DNA of 6,534 nt from assembly GCA_964523165.1 (NCBI GenBank), contig CAZFXZ010000036.1, forward strand, positions 1 to 6,534. Direction: 5' to 3'. Position 1 is the first letter of the stretch. The number at the start of each line of letters is the position of its first letter. The DNA comes from CAZFXZ01 sp964523165 (GTDB lineage: Bacteria; Patescibacteriota; Patescibacteriia; JACRDY01). Under the pieces are notes generated by a model, which did no database searches, was not told the DNA's origin, and saw only the letters and a program-made list of their open reading frames with translations. Below, piece by piece: positions 1-5,183 of this stretch. The translations under genes were made by a program, and so were the position numbers.

Positions 1-1930
1 CTTCGATCATCTTCAAAGCTTTTTGCGCATTTTCGCCACCACCATTGGGCGCGGTAACAAAGACTGAGCCGTCATCTTCAACATCGATACTGACACCGGT
101 GGCGTCAATAATTTCATTGATGACTTTACCGCCCGGCCCGATCAAGTCACGGATTTTGTCCGGATTGATATGGACGGTGAAAATTCGCGGAGCGTGTGGC
201 GATAATTCATTGGGTTGGCTGATAGTCTCGTTCATCAAAGCTAGGATTTTTTCTCGAGCCGTTTTGGCTTTAGCCACTGCCTCTTTGATCAAATCAATCG
301 ATAGACCGTCGGTTTTGGTGTCCATTTGCACAGCCGTGATACCGTCGACCGTCCCGGTGACTTTAAAGTCCATACCGCCGTCGCCGTCTTCGAGATCTTG
401 CAAGTCGGTTAAAATTTTATAATTACCATTTTTGTCAGAAGCTAAACCCATAGCGATACCGGCCACGTGTTTGGTGATCGGCACGCCGGCGTCCATCAAA
501 GCCAACGACGAGCCACAAGTCGAGCCCATCGAAGACGAGCCGTTAGAACTCAAAACTTCTGAGACGACGCGAATCGTATAAGGGAAATCTTCTTTGGCCG
601 GTAAAACCGGCAACAAAGCTTTTTCGGCCAAAGCGCCGTGGCCAATCGCTCGACGACCGGGGCCGCGCATCGGACCGGCTTCACCATAAGAATACGGCGC
701 GTCATTGTAATGATGCATGTAGCGCTTTTTGCCATCTTCTTCCATCGAGTCTAAGACTTGTTCGTCGCCGGGTGCGCCCAAGGTGACCGTGCTCAAGATT
801 TGCGTCTCGCCACGGTTAAACAAAGCTGAGCCGTGTGTCCGCGGCAACAAACCAATTTCCGCCGCTAGGGGGCGGATATCGTCTAGCTTGCGACCATCAA
901 CGCGTTGATCGCGTTCCAAAATAGCTTTAGTGATCTGCTCTTCAATAAAGACGTCAAATTGCTTCAGAGCTTTTTTGCGCTTTTCTTTATTGACCTGCTT
1001 TTCGATCAGCATTTCTTCAAGTTTGTCTTTTAACTGATACAAGATAGTTGAACGCTCACGTTTGGTACCATGAGGTTTGTTGAAAAGATACTGATCAAGT
1101 TGACTGGCCAAAAATTCTTCAGCCAAAGCCCAAACTTTTTCGTATTCCATTTCCGCTTCGGCGGCTTCGGCCGGCGTGTCTTCGGCCGTAAACTCGGCTT
1201 CGATGGCTTCTTGTTTGATAACTTCTAGTGACATTTTTTCGGCCCCGATTTCTGAACGAATGTCGTTAATAAAATCGACGATTTTTTTAGCGTGCTTTAG
1301 ACCAAACTCTGTCGCTTGGACAAACAGTTCTTCGGCGATTTCTTGACCTTGGGCTTCAAACATTACGACTTTGTCAGCCGTGGCCGAAAAGGCGATATCG
1401 CAAATGGATTTTTCGCGGGCTTCATAACTGGGGTTCAAAACCCATTCGCCGTTGATCTGTCCGACACGCACACCAGCCAAGGGGCCATTCCATGGGATGT
1501 TGGAAATATGTAAAACCGTACTGGCGGCAATAATCGCCGGCACATCCGGATCATTGTGAGCGTCAGTTGATAAAACAGTTAAGACGACTTGAACATCATT
1601 GCGTAGTTCAATTGGGAAAAGTGGACGTAAACCGCGATCAATCATCCGACCGGTGATAATCGCTTCGTCGGTTGGCCGACCTTCACGTTTGATAAATCGT
1701 GAGCCTTTGATTTTACCGGCGGCGTACATTTTTTCTTCATAGTCGACCATCAAGGGGAAATAATCTATCCCTTCGCGGGCGTCTGGTGACATGACGGCCG
1801 TGGCCAAAATCACCGTTTCACCATATTGGACTAAACAACTGGCATTGGTATGCAAAGCCAATTTGCCGACACTGACTTTCAAAGTCTGGCCGGCGATTTC
1901 GAGCGAGAATTCTCGCATTTCTTTTTTCAT
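1..1930 (-). CDS. pnp: Polynucleotide phosphorylase, 3' end beyond window
   Basis: PNPase is a trimeric 3'-5' exoribonuclease that uses phosphate to release nucleoside diphosphates during cytoplasmic mRNA decay. About 643 codons are present, reading leftwards from ATG at 1930. The first RNase PH-like domain covers roughly residues 1-230 and includes the RNA-contacting stretch FIKREGRPTDEA near 80-90. A helical, acidic middle region follows at about 235-335. The second, catalytic RNase PH domain begins at VDGRKLDDIRP near 344 and contains SSNGSSMGSTCG near 461-472 and GGMDFKVTGT near 517-526; the latter carries the Asp and Lys corresponding to the active site. The KH domain has the GxxG loop IGPGGK near 596-601. 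The window ends before the expected C-terminal S1 domain, so the gene is cut by the edge, not shown to be truncated. No convincing Shine-Dalgarno precedes ATG 1930; an in-frame ATG lies at 1918. It follows rpsO and the NYN gene, probably in one operon. Confidence 0.97.
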   Translation of the reverse strand, partial: MKKEMREFSLEIAGQTLKVSVGKLALHTNASCLVQYGETVILATAVMSPDAREGIDYFPLMVDYEEKMYAAGKIKGSRFIKREGRPTDEAIITGRMIDRGLRPLFPIELRNDVQVVLTVLSTDAHNDPDVPAIIAASTVLHISNIPWNGPLAGVRVGQINGEWVLNPSYEAREKSICDIAFSATADKVVMFEAQGQEIAEELFVQATEFGLKHAKKIVDFINDIRSEIGAEKMSLEVIKQEAIEAEFTAEDTPAEAAEAEMEYEKVWALAEEFLASQLDQYLFNKPHGTKRERSTILYQLKDKLEEMLIEKQVNKEKRKKALKQFDVFIEEQITKAILERDQRVDGRKLDDIRPLAAEIGLLPRTHGSALFNRGETQILSTVTLGAPGDEQVLDSMEEDGKKRYMHHYNDAPYSYGEAGPMRGPGRRAIGHGALAEKALLPVLPAKEDFPYTIRVVSEVLSSNGSSSMGSTCGSSLALMDAGVPITKHVAGIAMGLASDKNGNYKILTDLQDLEDGDGGMDFKVTGTVDGITAVQMDTKTDGLSIDLIKEAVAKAKTAREKILALMNETISQPNELSPHAPRIFTVHINPDKIRDLIGPGGKVINEIIDATGVSIDVEDDGSVFVTAPNGGGENAQKALKMIE

Positions 1931-2040
1931 AACGTAGTTATAAATAGAACGTTATGACGGAGATGTTATTGCCAGGTGGCTGACTACCAAATAAGTGGTA
2001 GAGTCAGGACATTTGACAACAACAGCAACTGTCACGTTCT
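1928..2040 (-). promoter_or_regulatory. Structured leader of pnp with competing hairpins
   Basis: The 131 bases between the NYN gene and pnp contain several inverted repeats. A hairpin at 1980-2007 has a 10-bp stem with a 2-nt bulge and a 6-nt loop. Outside it, 1946-1951 plus 1955-1958 can pair with 2031-2040, enclosing the hairpin. Bases 1928-1935, which include the start codon, can instead pair over 8 bp with 1949-1956, so the two outer pairings exclude each other. Enterobacterial pnp leaders are known to carry an RNase III-cleaved stem used for autoregulation; a similar role here is inference. A TATAAC hexamer at 1937-1942 sits 6 nt before the ATG and could instead be the -10 of a leaderless transcript, but no good -35 accompanies it. 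Confidence 0.4.
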
Positions 2041-2061
2041 GGAATTAATTAATAATTATTT

Positions 2062-2586
2062 TTAAGCATCTTTCTTAGTTATAGTTTTACTAAACATTTT
2101 GCTGATACGTCCGCCGATCAAATACTGCCTAGCATTATCTTCAAGGTTGACGAAATCATCGACGGCTTCGACCAACTGACGTGAGGCCGTGCGCTTGAAA
2201 GCCACCGCTTCAACCAAACAACCTTTATTTTCTTTTAAGTAAGTAACGAGTGGGGCAAAATCACCATCACCCGTGACTAAAATAATACAATCGACCTTGT
2301 CGGCCAATTTGACAGCATCCACGGCCATACCGACATCCCAGTCACCTTTTTTGGCGCCGCCGATGAAAATTTGCAAGTCTTTACTTTTGACTTCAAAACC
2401 TTGTTTGTCCAAAGCTGAAAAGAAAGCCGCTTCTTCACCGCTGGGCGAAGTGATGACGTAGACGACGGCTCGCGTCAGTTTACGACCAGCCACCGCGACT
2501 TTCAAAACTTCTTTAAAATTAACTCGGGCTTCGTATAAATTACGAGCTGAGTGGTACATGTTTTGCGCATCGACGAAAACGGCCAC
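2062..2586 (-). CDS. NYN-domain (LabA/DUF88-like) putative ribonuclease
   Basis: This 174-residue protein has the hallmarks of the NYN branch of the PIN-like nuclease fold. VFVDAQN near residues 3-9 supplies the first acidic residue (D6). KKGDWDVGMAVDA near 79-91 supplies D84 and D90, and TGDGDF at 105-110 supplies D107 and D109. Family members are metal-dependent RNases or are presumed to act on RNA; the substrate is unknown here. The gene lies between rpsO and pnp on the same strand, which suggests a role in RNA processing or turnover. The start is doubtful. GTG at 2586 falls directly before the first beta strand and has no Shine-Dalgarno. The frame is open upstream only to a TAG at 2614-2616 inside a 7-bp repeat, and the extra codons (ending IKHPDQR) look like the usual lead-in of such proteins but contain no ATG, GTG or TTG. 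The C-terminal tail is basic (TKKDA). Confidence 0.88.
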   Translation of the reverse strand: MAVFVDAQNMYHSARNLYEARVNFKEVLKVAVAGRKLTRAVVYVITSPSGEEAAFFSALDKQGFEVKSKDLQIFIGGAKKGDWDVGMAVDAVKLADKVDCIILVTGDGDFAPLVTYLKENKGCLVEAVAFKRTASRQLVEAVDDFVNLEDNARQYLIGGRISKMFSKTITKKDA

Positions 2587-2605
2587 GCGCTGATCAGGAT
2601 GTTTT

Positions 2606-2640
2606 ATCAGATACTAGATGTTAGATGTCAGATGTCAGGT
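2606..2640. repeat. Five-unit 7-bp tandem repeat
   Basis: Five consecutive 7-mers read ATCAGAT, ACTAGAT, GTTAGAT, GTCAGAT and GTCAGGT on the plus strand. The array fills most of the 53-bp gap between rpsO and the NYN gene, and its last base is part of the rpsO stop codon. The third and fourth units are the most alike, and divergence increases towards the NYN gene. The array contains the in-frame TAG that limits the NYN reading frame. It may have expanded by slippage and displaced the original ribosome binding site. Confidence 0.75.
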
Positions 2641-2996
2641 TAGTAAGTGTCTTTGGGACCGGCTTCTTCAATTACTTCCTCTTCTTCTTCGACCGGTAGC
2701 GTCGGCTCTTCGATTTCTTGAGCCGGACGAATAGCTTTGAGCTTCAAAGCTTTGATTAATTTTTCCCAAGCGTTTTGATCTTCACGCAATAAGTAAGTCA
2801 AAAGTTTGCGACGTTCGTTGACCTTGCGGATCAAACCACGACGTGAAGAAAAATCCCCCGGGTGCTCTTTGAGGTGGGTGGTTAGTTCTTTGACCTCTTC
2901 GGTCAAAATAGCGATTTGGACCTGAGGTGAACCCGTGTCATTGGCATGGGTCTTATATTTCGCAATGATGCGATCTTTTTTTTGCTTGCTTAACAT
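2640..2996 (-). CDS. rpsO: 30S ribosomal protein S15 with acidic C-terminal tail
   Basis: S15 binds the 16S rRNA central domain early in 30S assembly. Residues 1-88 are a full S15: HANDTGSPQVQIAILTEEV near 17-35 and HPGDFSSRRGLIRKVNERR near 45-63 match the conserved 16S-binding core, and the final helix ends near LIKALKLK. The family is usually about 89 residues; this protein has 118. The extra 30 or so residues are strongly acidic, with EEPTLPVEEEEEVIEE around 96-111. The tail is in frame without interruption and ends at TAA. A clear Shine-Dalgarno, AGGAG at 3005-3009 on the minus strand, lies 8 nt from the ATG and fixes the start. It is the first gene of the rpsO-NYN-pnp group, with its promoter at 3087-3115. 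Confidence 0.97.
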   Translation of the reverse strand: MLSKQKKDRIIAKYKTHANDTGSPQVQIAILTEEVKELTTHLKEHPGDFSSRRGLIRKVNERRKLLTYLLREDQNAWEKLIKALKLKAIRPAQEIEEPTLPVEEEEEVIEEAGPKDTY

Positions 2997-3004
2997 AGCA
3001 TTGG

Positions 3005-3053
3005 CTCCTGACGGGCTGCCGAGTCGCGTACTAGAGGCGCGCGACCAAGTCAG
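3005..3053 (-). promoter_or_regulatory. rpsO leader hairpin overlapping the Shine-Dalgarno
   Basis: In the rpsO transcript, CTGAC (3049-3053) can pair with GTCAG (3008-3012), whose last bases overlap AGGAG at 3005-3009. Inside it, GTCGCG (3040-3045) pairs with CGCGAC (3023-3028) around an 11-nt loop. The arrangement could hide the ribosome binding site. S15 is known to repress its own mRNA in several bacteria through structurally different leaders; using this hairpin that way is inference. Confidence 0.4.
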
Positions 3054-3086
3054 TCGTCCTTAATTAATAAATAAAACGATATCGGC

Positions 3087-3115
3087 ACTTTAACATTGTT
3101 TGTCGTTTAAGTCAA
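3087..3115 (-). promoter_or_regulatory. Sigma70-type promoter for rpsO-NYN-pnp
   Basis: On the minus strand TTGACT (3110-3115) is followed by exactly 17 bp and TAAAGT (3087-3092), giving a good -35/-10 pair. Transcription would start near 3080, leaving a leader of about 84 nt before the rpsO ATG. It is the best promoter match in the divergent region shared with the recombinase gene. Confidence 0.65.
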
Positions 3116-3144
3116 GGTAATGGCTAATTAATACCTAAGAACTT

Positions 3145-3186
3145 TTGACTATTGCGCTGTCGACAGTAGTGTCGTAAAATAAGAGG
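3145..3186 (+). promoter_or_regulatory. Possible promoter and RBS of the recombinase gene
   Basis: TAAAAT at 3175-3180 is a plausible -10, 17 bp after a weak TTGCGC at 3152-3157. A better -35-like TTGACT at 3145-3150 is too far away (24 bp). The spacer contains a perfect 10-bp palindrome, CTGTCGACAG at 3157-3166, which could be an operator. AAGAGG at 3181-3186 is a Shine-Dalgarno-like stretch only 4 nt from the ATG. If TAAAAT is used, the mRNA would start almost at the gene, so the motifs cannot all be functional together. Confidence 0.3.
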
Positions 3187-3190
3187 CGTT

Positions 3191-4159
3191 ATGAAAGATG
3201 ATAGCAAAAAATTAGTCCGTGAGTTTTTGGAGTATCTAGAAATAGAACGCGGTCGAAGTAACGCCACCATCAAAAACTATGCTTTTTATTTACAGCGGTT
3301 TTTTGATTGGTCAGAAAAGCAAAATAAAACTTTTGAGATAAAAAAATTAGACAGCTCGCTGATCAGGCAATATCGCTTGTGGCTCAATCGCCTGACTGAT
3401 GCGGCCGGTAAAAATTTGAAAAAGACCACGCAAAATTATCATCTCATCGCCCTGCGGACTTTCTTAAAATTTTTGGCCAAAAACGATATTACTTCTTTGG
3501 CGCCGGAAAAGATCGAGCTGGCCAAACAAAGCGAGCGACATATCGAATACCTAGAAGGCAGTGAGCTGGAAAAGTTTTTGGCCGCACCCTTAGAAACCAG
3601 CGAGAGCGAGATTATCCGCTTGCGTGACAAAGCGATTTTGGAAACACTTTTTTCGACCGGACTACGTGTTTCCGAATTAGTAAATTTAAAAAAAACTAGC
3701 ATCAATTTAAACAAAGACGAATTTACCGTCCGTGGTAAGGGCGACAAACCCCGCGTGGTATTTCTTTCCAATCAGGCTAAACATTACATCAAACAATATT
3801 TAGCTTTGCGTAAAGACATGTCAGACAATATGTTTATCGGCCACGATCGGGCCAGCAAAATCAGAGGTAAAAAAGCCGCCGCCAACAGTGATGATTTGGG
3901 TGCCGAACATTTGACCCCGCGCTCCGTCCAAAGATTAATAAAAAAATACGCCAGCACCGTGGGCATCACCAAAAAAATCACGCCCCATACTTTACGTCAT
4001 AGCTTCGCCACTGACTTACTGACCAACGGCGCCGACATCAGATCGGTTCAAACTTTACTCGGACACTCCTCGATTACCACCACTCAAGTTTATACCCACA
4101 TCGCCGATCAGCATTTAAAAGAAGTTTATCAGGCTTTTCATGGTCGCAAGAGAAAATAG
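3191..4159 (+). CDS. xer: Tyrosine recombinase, XerC/XerD-like
   Basis: This complete 322-residue protein has both domains of the Xer/phage-integrase family. The N-terminal SAM-like core-binding domain (about 5-100) includes the ERGRSNATIKNYAFYLQRF stretch. The catalytic domain (about 120-315) has every key residue: R159 in STGLRVSEL, K183 in RGKGDK, H266 and R269 in TPHTLRHSF, H292 in LLGHSS, and nucleophile Y301 in TTTQVYTH. Such enzymes cut and rejoin DNA at short inverted-repeat sites, and Xer proteins resolve chromosome dimers at dif. Its length and overall sequence resemble chromosomal Xer proteins more than phage integrases, but XerC, XerD and a single-recombinase Xer cannot be told apart here. 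The next gene is a tRNA whose 5' end is repeated, so a role in local integration is possible but unproven. No terminator follows; a promoter for the tRNA unit begins 6 bp after the stop. Confidence 0.93.
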   Translation: MKDDSKKLVREFLEYLEIERGRSNATIKNYAFYLQRFFDWSEKQNKTFEIKKLDSSLIRQYRLWLNRLTDAAGKNLKKTTQNYHLIALRTFLKFLAKNDITSLAPEKIELAKQSERHIEYLEGSELEKFLAAPLETSESEIIRLRDKAILETLFSTGLRVSELVNLKKTSINLNKDEFTVRGKGDKPRVVFLSNQAKHYIKQYLALRKDMSDNMFIGHDRASKIRGKKAAANSDDLGAEHLTPRSVQRLIKKYASTVGITKKITPHTLRHSFATDLLTNGADIRSVQTLLGHSSITTTQVYTHIADQHLKEVYQAFHGRKRK

Positions 4160-4164
4160 TCATC

Positions 4165-4193
4165 TTGATAAATAAAAAGAAATTTGTTAGAGT
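4165..4193 (+). promoter_or_regulatory. Promoter of the tRNA-Arg/tRNA-His unit
   Basis: TTGATA (4165-4170), a 17-bp spacer and TAGAGT (4188-4193) form a good sigma70-type promoter just after the recombinase stop codon. Initiation near 4200 would put the first GCCCCGG only about 23 nt downstream, which is where a tRNA would be expected. The real tRNA now starts 221 nt downstream, behind the two repeats. Confidence 0.55.
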
Positions 4194-4222
4194 GCGGGGG
4201 CAATTTGCCTCGCTGATATCGC

Positions 4223-4420
4223 GCCCCGGTAGCTTCCGCTCATGCCCCTTCGGGGCGGAGCGGACCCGCTCACGGCTTCGCCGATGAGCGGGCAATAGAT
4301 TATCCACCAGTCGTTGTTTATGCCCCGGTAGCTTCCGCTCATGCCCCTTCGGGGCGGAGCGGACCCGCTCACGGCTTCGCCGATGAGCGGGCAATAGATT
4401 ATCCACCAGTCGTTGTTTAT
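4223..4420 (+). repeat. Two identical 99-bp tandem repeats with tRNA-Arg prefix
   Basis: Copies at 4223-4321 and 4322-4420 are identical over 99 bases by eye and abut the tRNA-Arg gene. Each begins with GCCCCGGTAGCT, the first 12 bases of that tRNA (the whole 5' acceptor strand, positions 8-9, and three bases of the D stem). The remaining 87 bases hold two hairpins and an AT-rich 28-base tail. Hairpin 1 (4234-4263 in copy 1) pairs TCCGCTC/GAGCGGA and GCCCC/GGGGC around a TTCG loop. Hairpin 2 (4265-4292) pairs CCCGCTCA/TGAGCGGG and CGGC/GCCG around a short TTC loop, with one bulged A. Since 99 is a multiple of three, all frames give repeated peptides, none convincing as protein. The layout resembles REP/BIME-type palindromic elements inserted with a 12-bp duplication. 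Confidence 0.95.
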
Positions 4421-4494
4421 GCCCCGGTAGCTCAATGGATTAGAGCAAGTGGCTTCTATCCACTAGGTTGGGGGTTCGAATCCCTCTCGGGGCG
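4421..4494 (+). tRNA. trnR: tRNA-Arg (anticodon TCT)
   Basis: A complete cloverleaf can be drawn. The acceptor GCCCCGG pairs with TCGGGGC, closing with a G-T pair. The D stem GCTC/GAGC is at 4430-4433 and 4443-4446. The anticodon stem AGTGG/CCACT (4448-4452, 4460-4464) has loop CTTCTAT with TCT at 4455-4457. The variable loop has 5 nt, and the T arm is GGGGG-TTCGAAT-CCCTC. The discriminator is G at 4494 and no CCA is encoded. It reads AGA and probably AGG codons. Its first 12 bases recur twice upstream in the 99-bp repeats, so the primary transcript should carry two decoy acceptor strands. Confidence 0.95.
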
Positions 4495-4511
4495 AAATAC
4501 AATTCAATCAT

Positions 4512-4587
4512 GGTGCCTATAGCACAGTGGTTAGTGCACTGGGTTGTGGTCCCAGCTACGAGAGTTCGATTCTCTCTAGGCACCCCA
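4512..4587 (+). tRNA. trnH: tRNA-His (anticodon GTG)
   Basis: The acceptor GTGCCTA (4513-4519) pairs with TAGGCAC (4577-4583). An encoded extra G at -1 (4512) faces discriminator C73 (4584), the identity pair of histidine tRNA. The D stem is GCAC/GTGC. The anticodon stem CTGGG/CCCAG (4539-4543, 4551-4555) has loop TTGTGGT with GTG at 4546-4548. The T arm is GAGAG-TTCGATT-CTCTC. CCA appears encoded at 4585-4587, unlike the neighbouring tRNA-Arg 17 bp upstream, with which it is probably co-transcribed. Confidence 0.96.
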
Positions 4588-4596
4588 CCAAATAAT

Positions 4597-4620
4597 CACT
4601 CGGAGATCGAGTGGTTTTTT
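4597..4620 (+). terminator. Intrinsic terminator of the tRNA unit
   Basis: CACTCG (4597-4602) pairs with CGAGTG (4608-4613) around loop GAGAT, followed by G and six T residues at 4615-4620. It begins ten bases after the tRNA-His CCA. The last T and following GG form the TGn of the next gene's extended -10. Confidence 0.85.
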
Positions 4621-4628
4621 GGTATACT
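4620..4628 (+). promoter_or_regulatory. Extended -10 promoter of the HD-domain gene
   Basis: TGG directly followed by TATACT (4623-4628) is an extended -10 element, which can work without a -35; no good -35 is seen. Six bases separate it from ATG at 4635, so transcription would start at or within a base or two of the start codon, giving a leaderless mRNA. Confidence 0.5.
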
Positions 4629-4634
4629 GACGCT

Positions 4635-5183
4635 ATGATGAGTACTTACCTAACAAAACGCTACCTCCGCCAAGCATTTATCAGCAACCCCAGTTATAGT
4701 TTCAACGACTGGCGGATTATGTACCGCCATGGTGTTATGGTCATGAAACTGGCGAGGAAAATTACCAGCGATATAGATTGCGACATGACTGTTGTGATGA
4801 TCGGAGCTTTGTTGCACGACATCGGTAAGACGTTTCGCGCCGACGAGCAAACTCTCCACGCCAAGCATGACACGCTTGGCTATGAGATGAGTAAAGACTT
4901 TCTCGCCACACTTCATCTCACCACCCAACAACACGAGAGGTTAAAAAACATCCTCTCTGGGCCGGATGATAGTGTCGAGAAAAAAATCATCGAAGACGCC
5001 GACGCCATTGCCTTCTTTGTCGATAAAAAGCTCCAAACGGTTTTTAAAAACTGGGCCGACAAAAATCAAATGGTCAATGAGATGCAGAGGAAGTTGAATA
5101 AGTTTACAGCACTTCACTTTGACGTTAGCAAACAAATAGCCCAACCTTATTATCAGACAACAAAAGAACGATGGAATTTATGA
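4635..5183 (+). CDS. HD-domain putative metal-dependent phosphohydrolase
   Basis: This protein of about 182 residues has an HD-superfamily core. Counting from the second ATG (4638), H31 lies in YRHGVMV, H60-D61 in ALLHDIGK, H77 in HAKHDTLGYE, and D120/D122 in IIEDADAIAFF, the arrangement that binds one or two metals. HD proteins hydrolyse phosphate esters of nucleotides, cyclic nucleotides or similar molecules; the substrate cannot be read from the sequence. The frame is open upstream to GTG 4611, but that start lies inside the tRNA terminator and is rejected. ATG 4635 or 4638 fits the promoter and the protein. No Shine-Dalgarno precedes either, in line with a leaderless mRNA. The TGA stop overlaps the next gene's ATG as ATGA, implying translational coupling with the GrpB-like gene. 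Confidence 0.85.
   Translation: MMSTYLTKRYLRQAFISNPSYSFNDWRIMYRHGVMVMKLARKITSDIDCDMTVVMIGALLHDIGKTFRADEQTLHAKHDTLGYEMSKDFLATLHLTTQQHERLKNILSGPDDSVEKKIIEDADAIAFFVDKKLQTVFKNWADKNQMVNEMQRKLNKFTALHFDVSKQIAQPYYQTTKERWNL

Noticed and set aside
45..422. Plus-strand 125-codon frame
   Set aside because: It is antisense to the second RNase PH domain and KH domain of pnp, which are clearly coding on the minus strand.
4300..4407. TTATCCACC, one mismatch from a DnaA box, in each 99-bp unit (4300-4308 and 4399-4407)
   Set aside because: Only two copies exist, both carried by the repeat, with no AT-rich unwinding region or dnaA nearby. There is no real support for an origin.
4223..4432. Short CRISPR-like array (12-bp repeats, 87-bp spacers)
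   Set aside because: The 12-bp repeats are too short, the two intervening blocks are identical, there are no cas genes, and the repeat is the 5' end of a tRNA.
4074..4435. Two minus-strand frames of 82 and 110 codons with repeated peptides
   Set aside because: They arise because the 99-bp repeat is a multiple of three and stays open on the reverse strand. They have no promoter or ribosome binding site and overlap the end of the recombinase gene or the start of tRNA-Arg.
4611..4634. Upstream GTG start for the HD-domain gene
   Set aside because: It lies within the tRNA terminator stem and ahead of the extended -10 promoter; the added residues show no family similarity.
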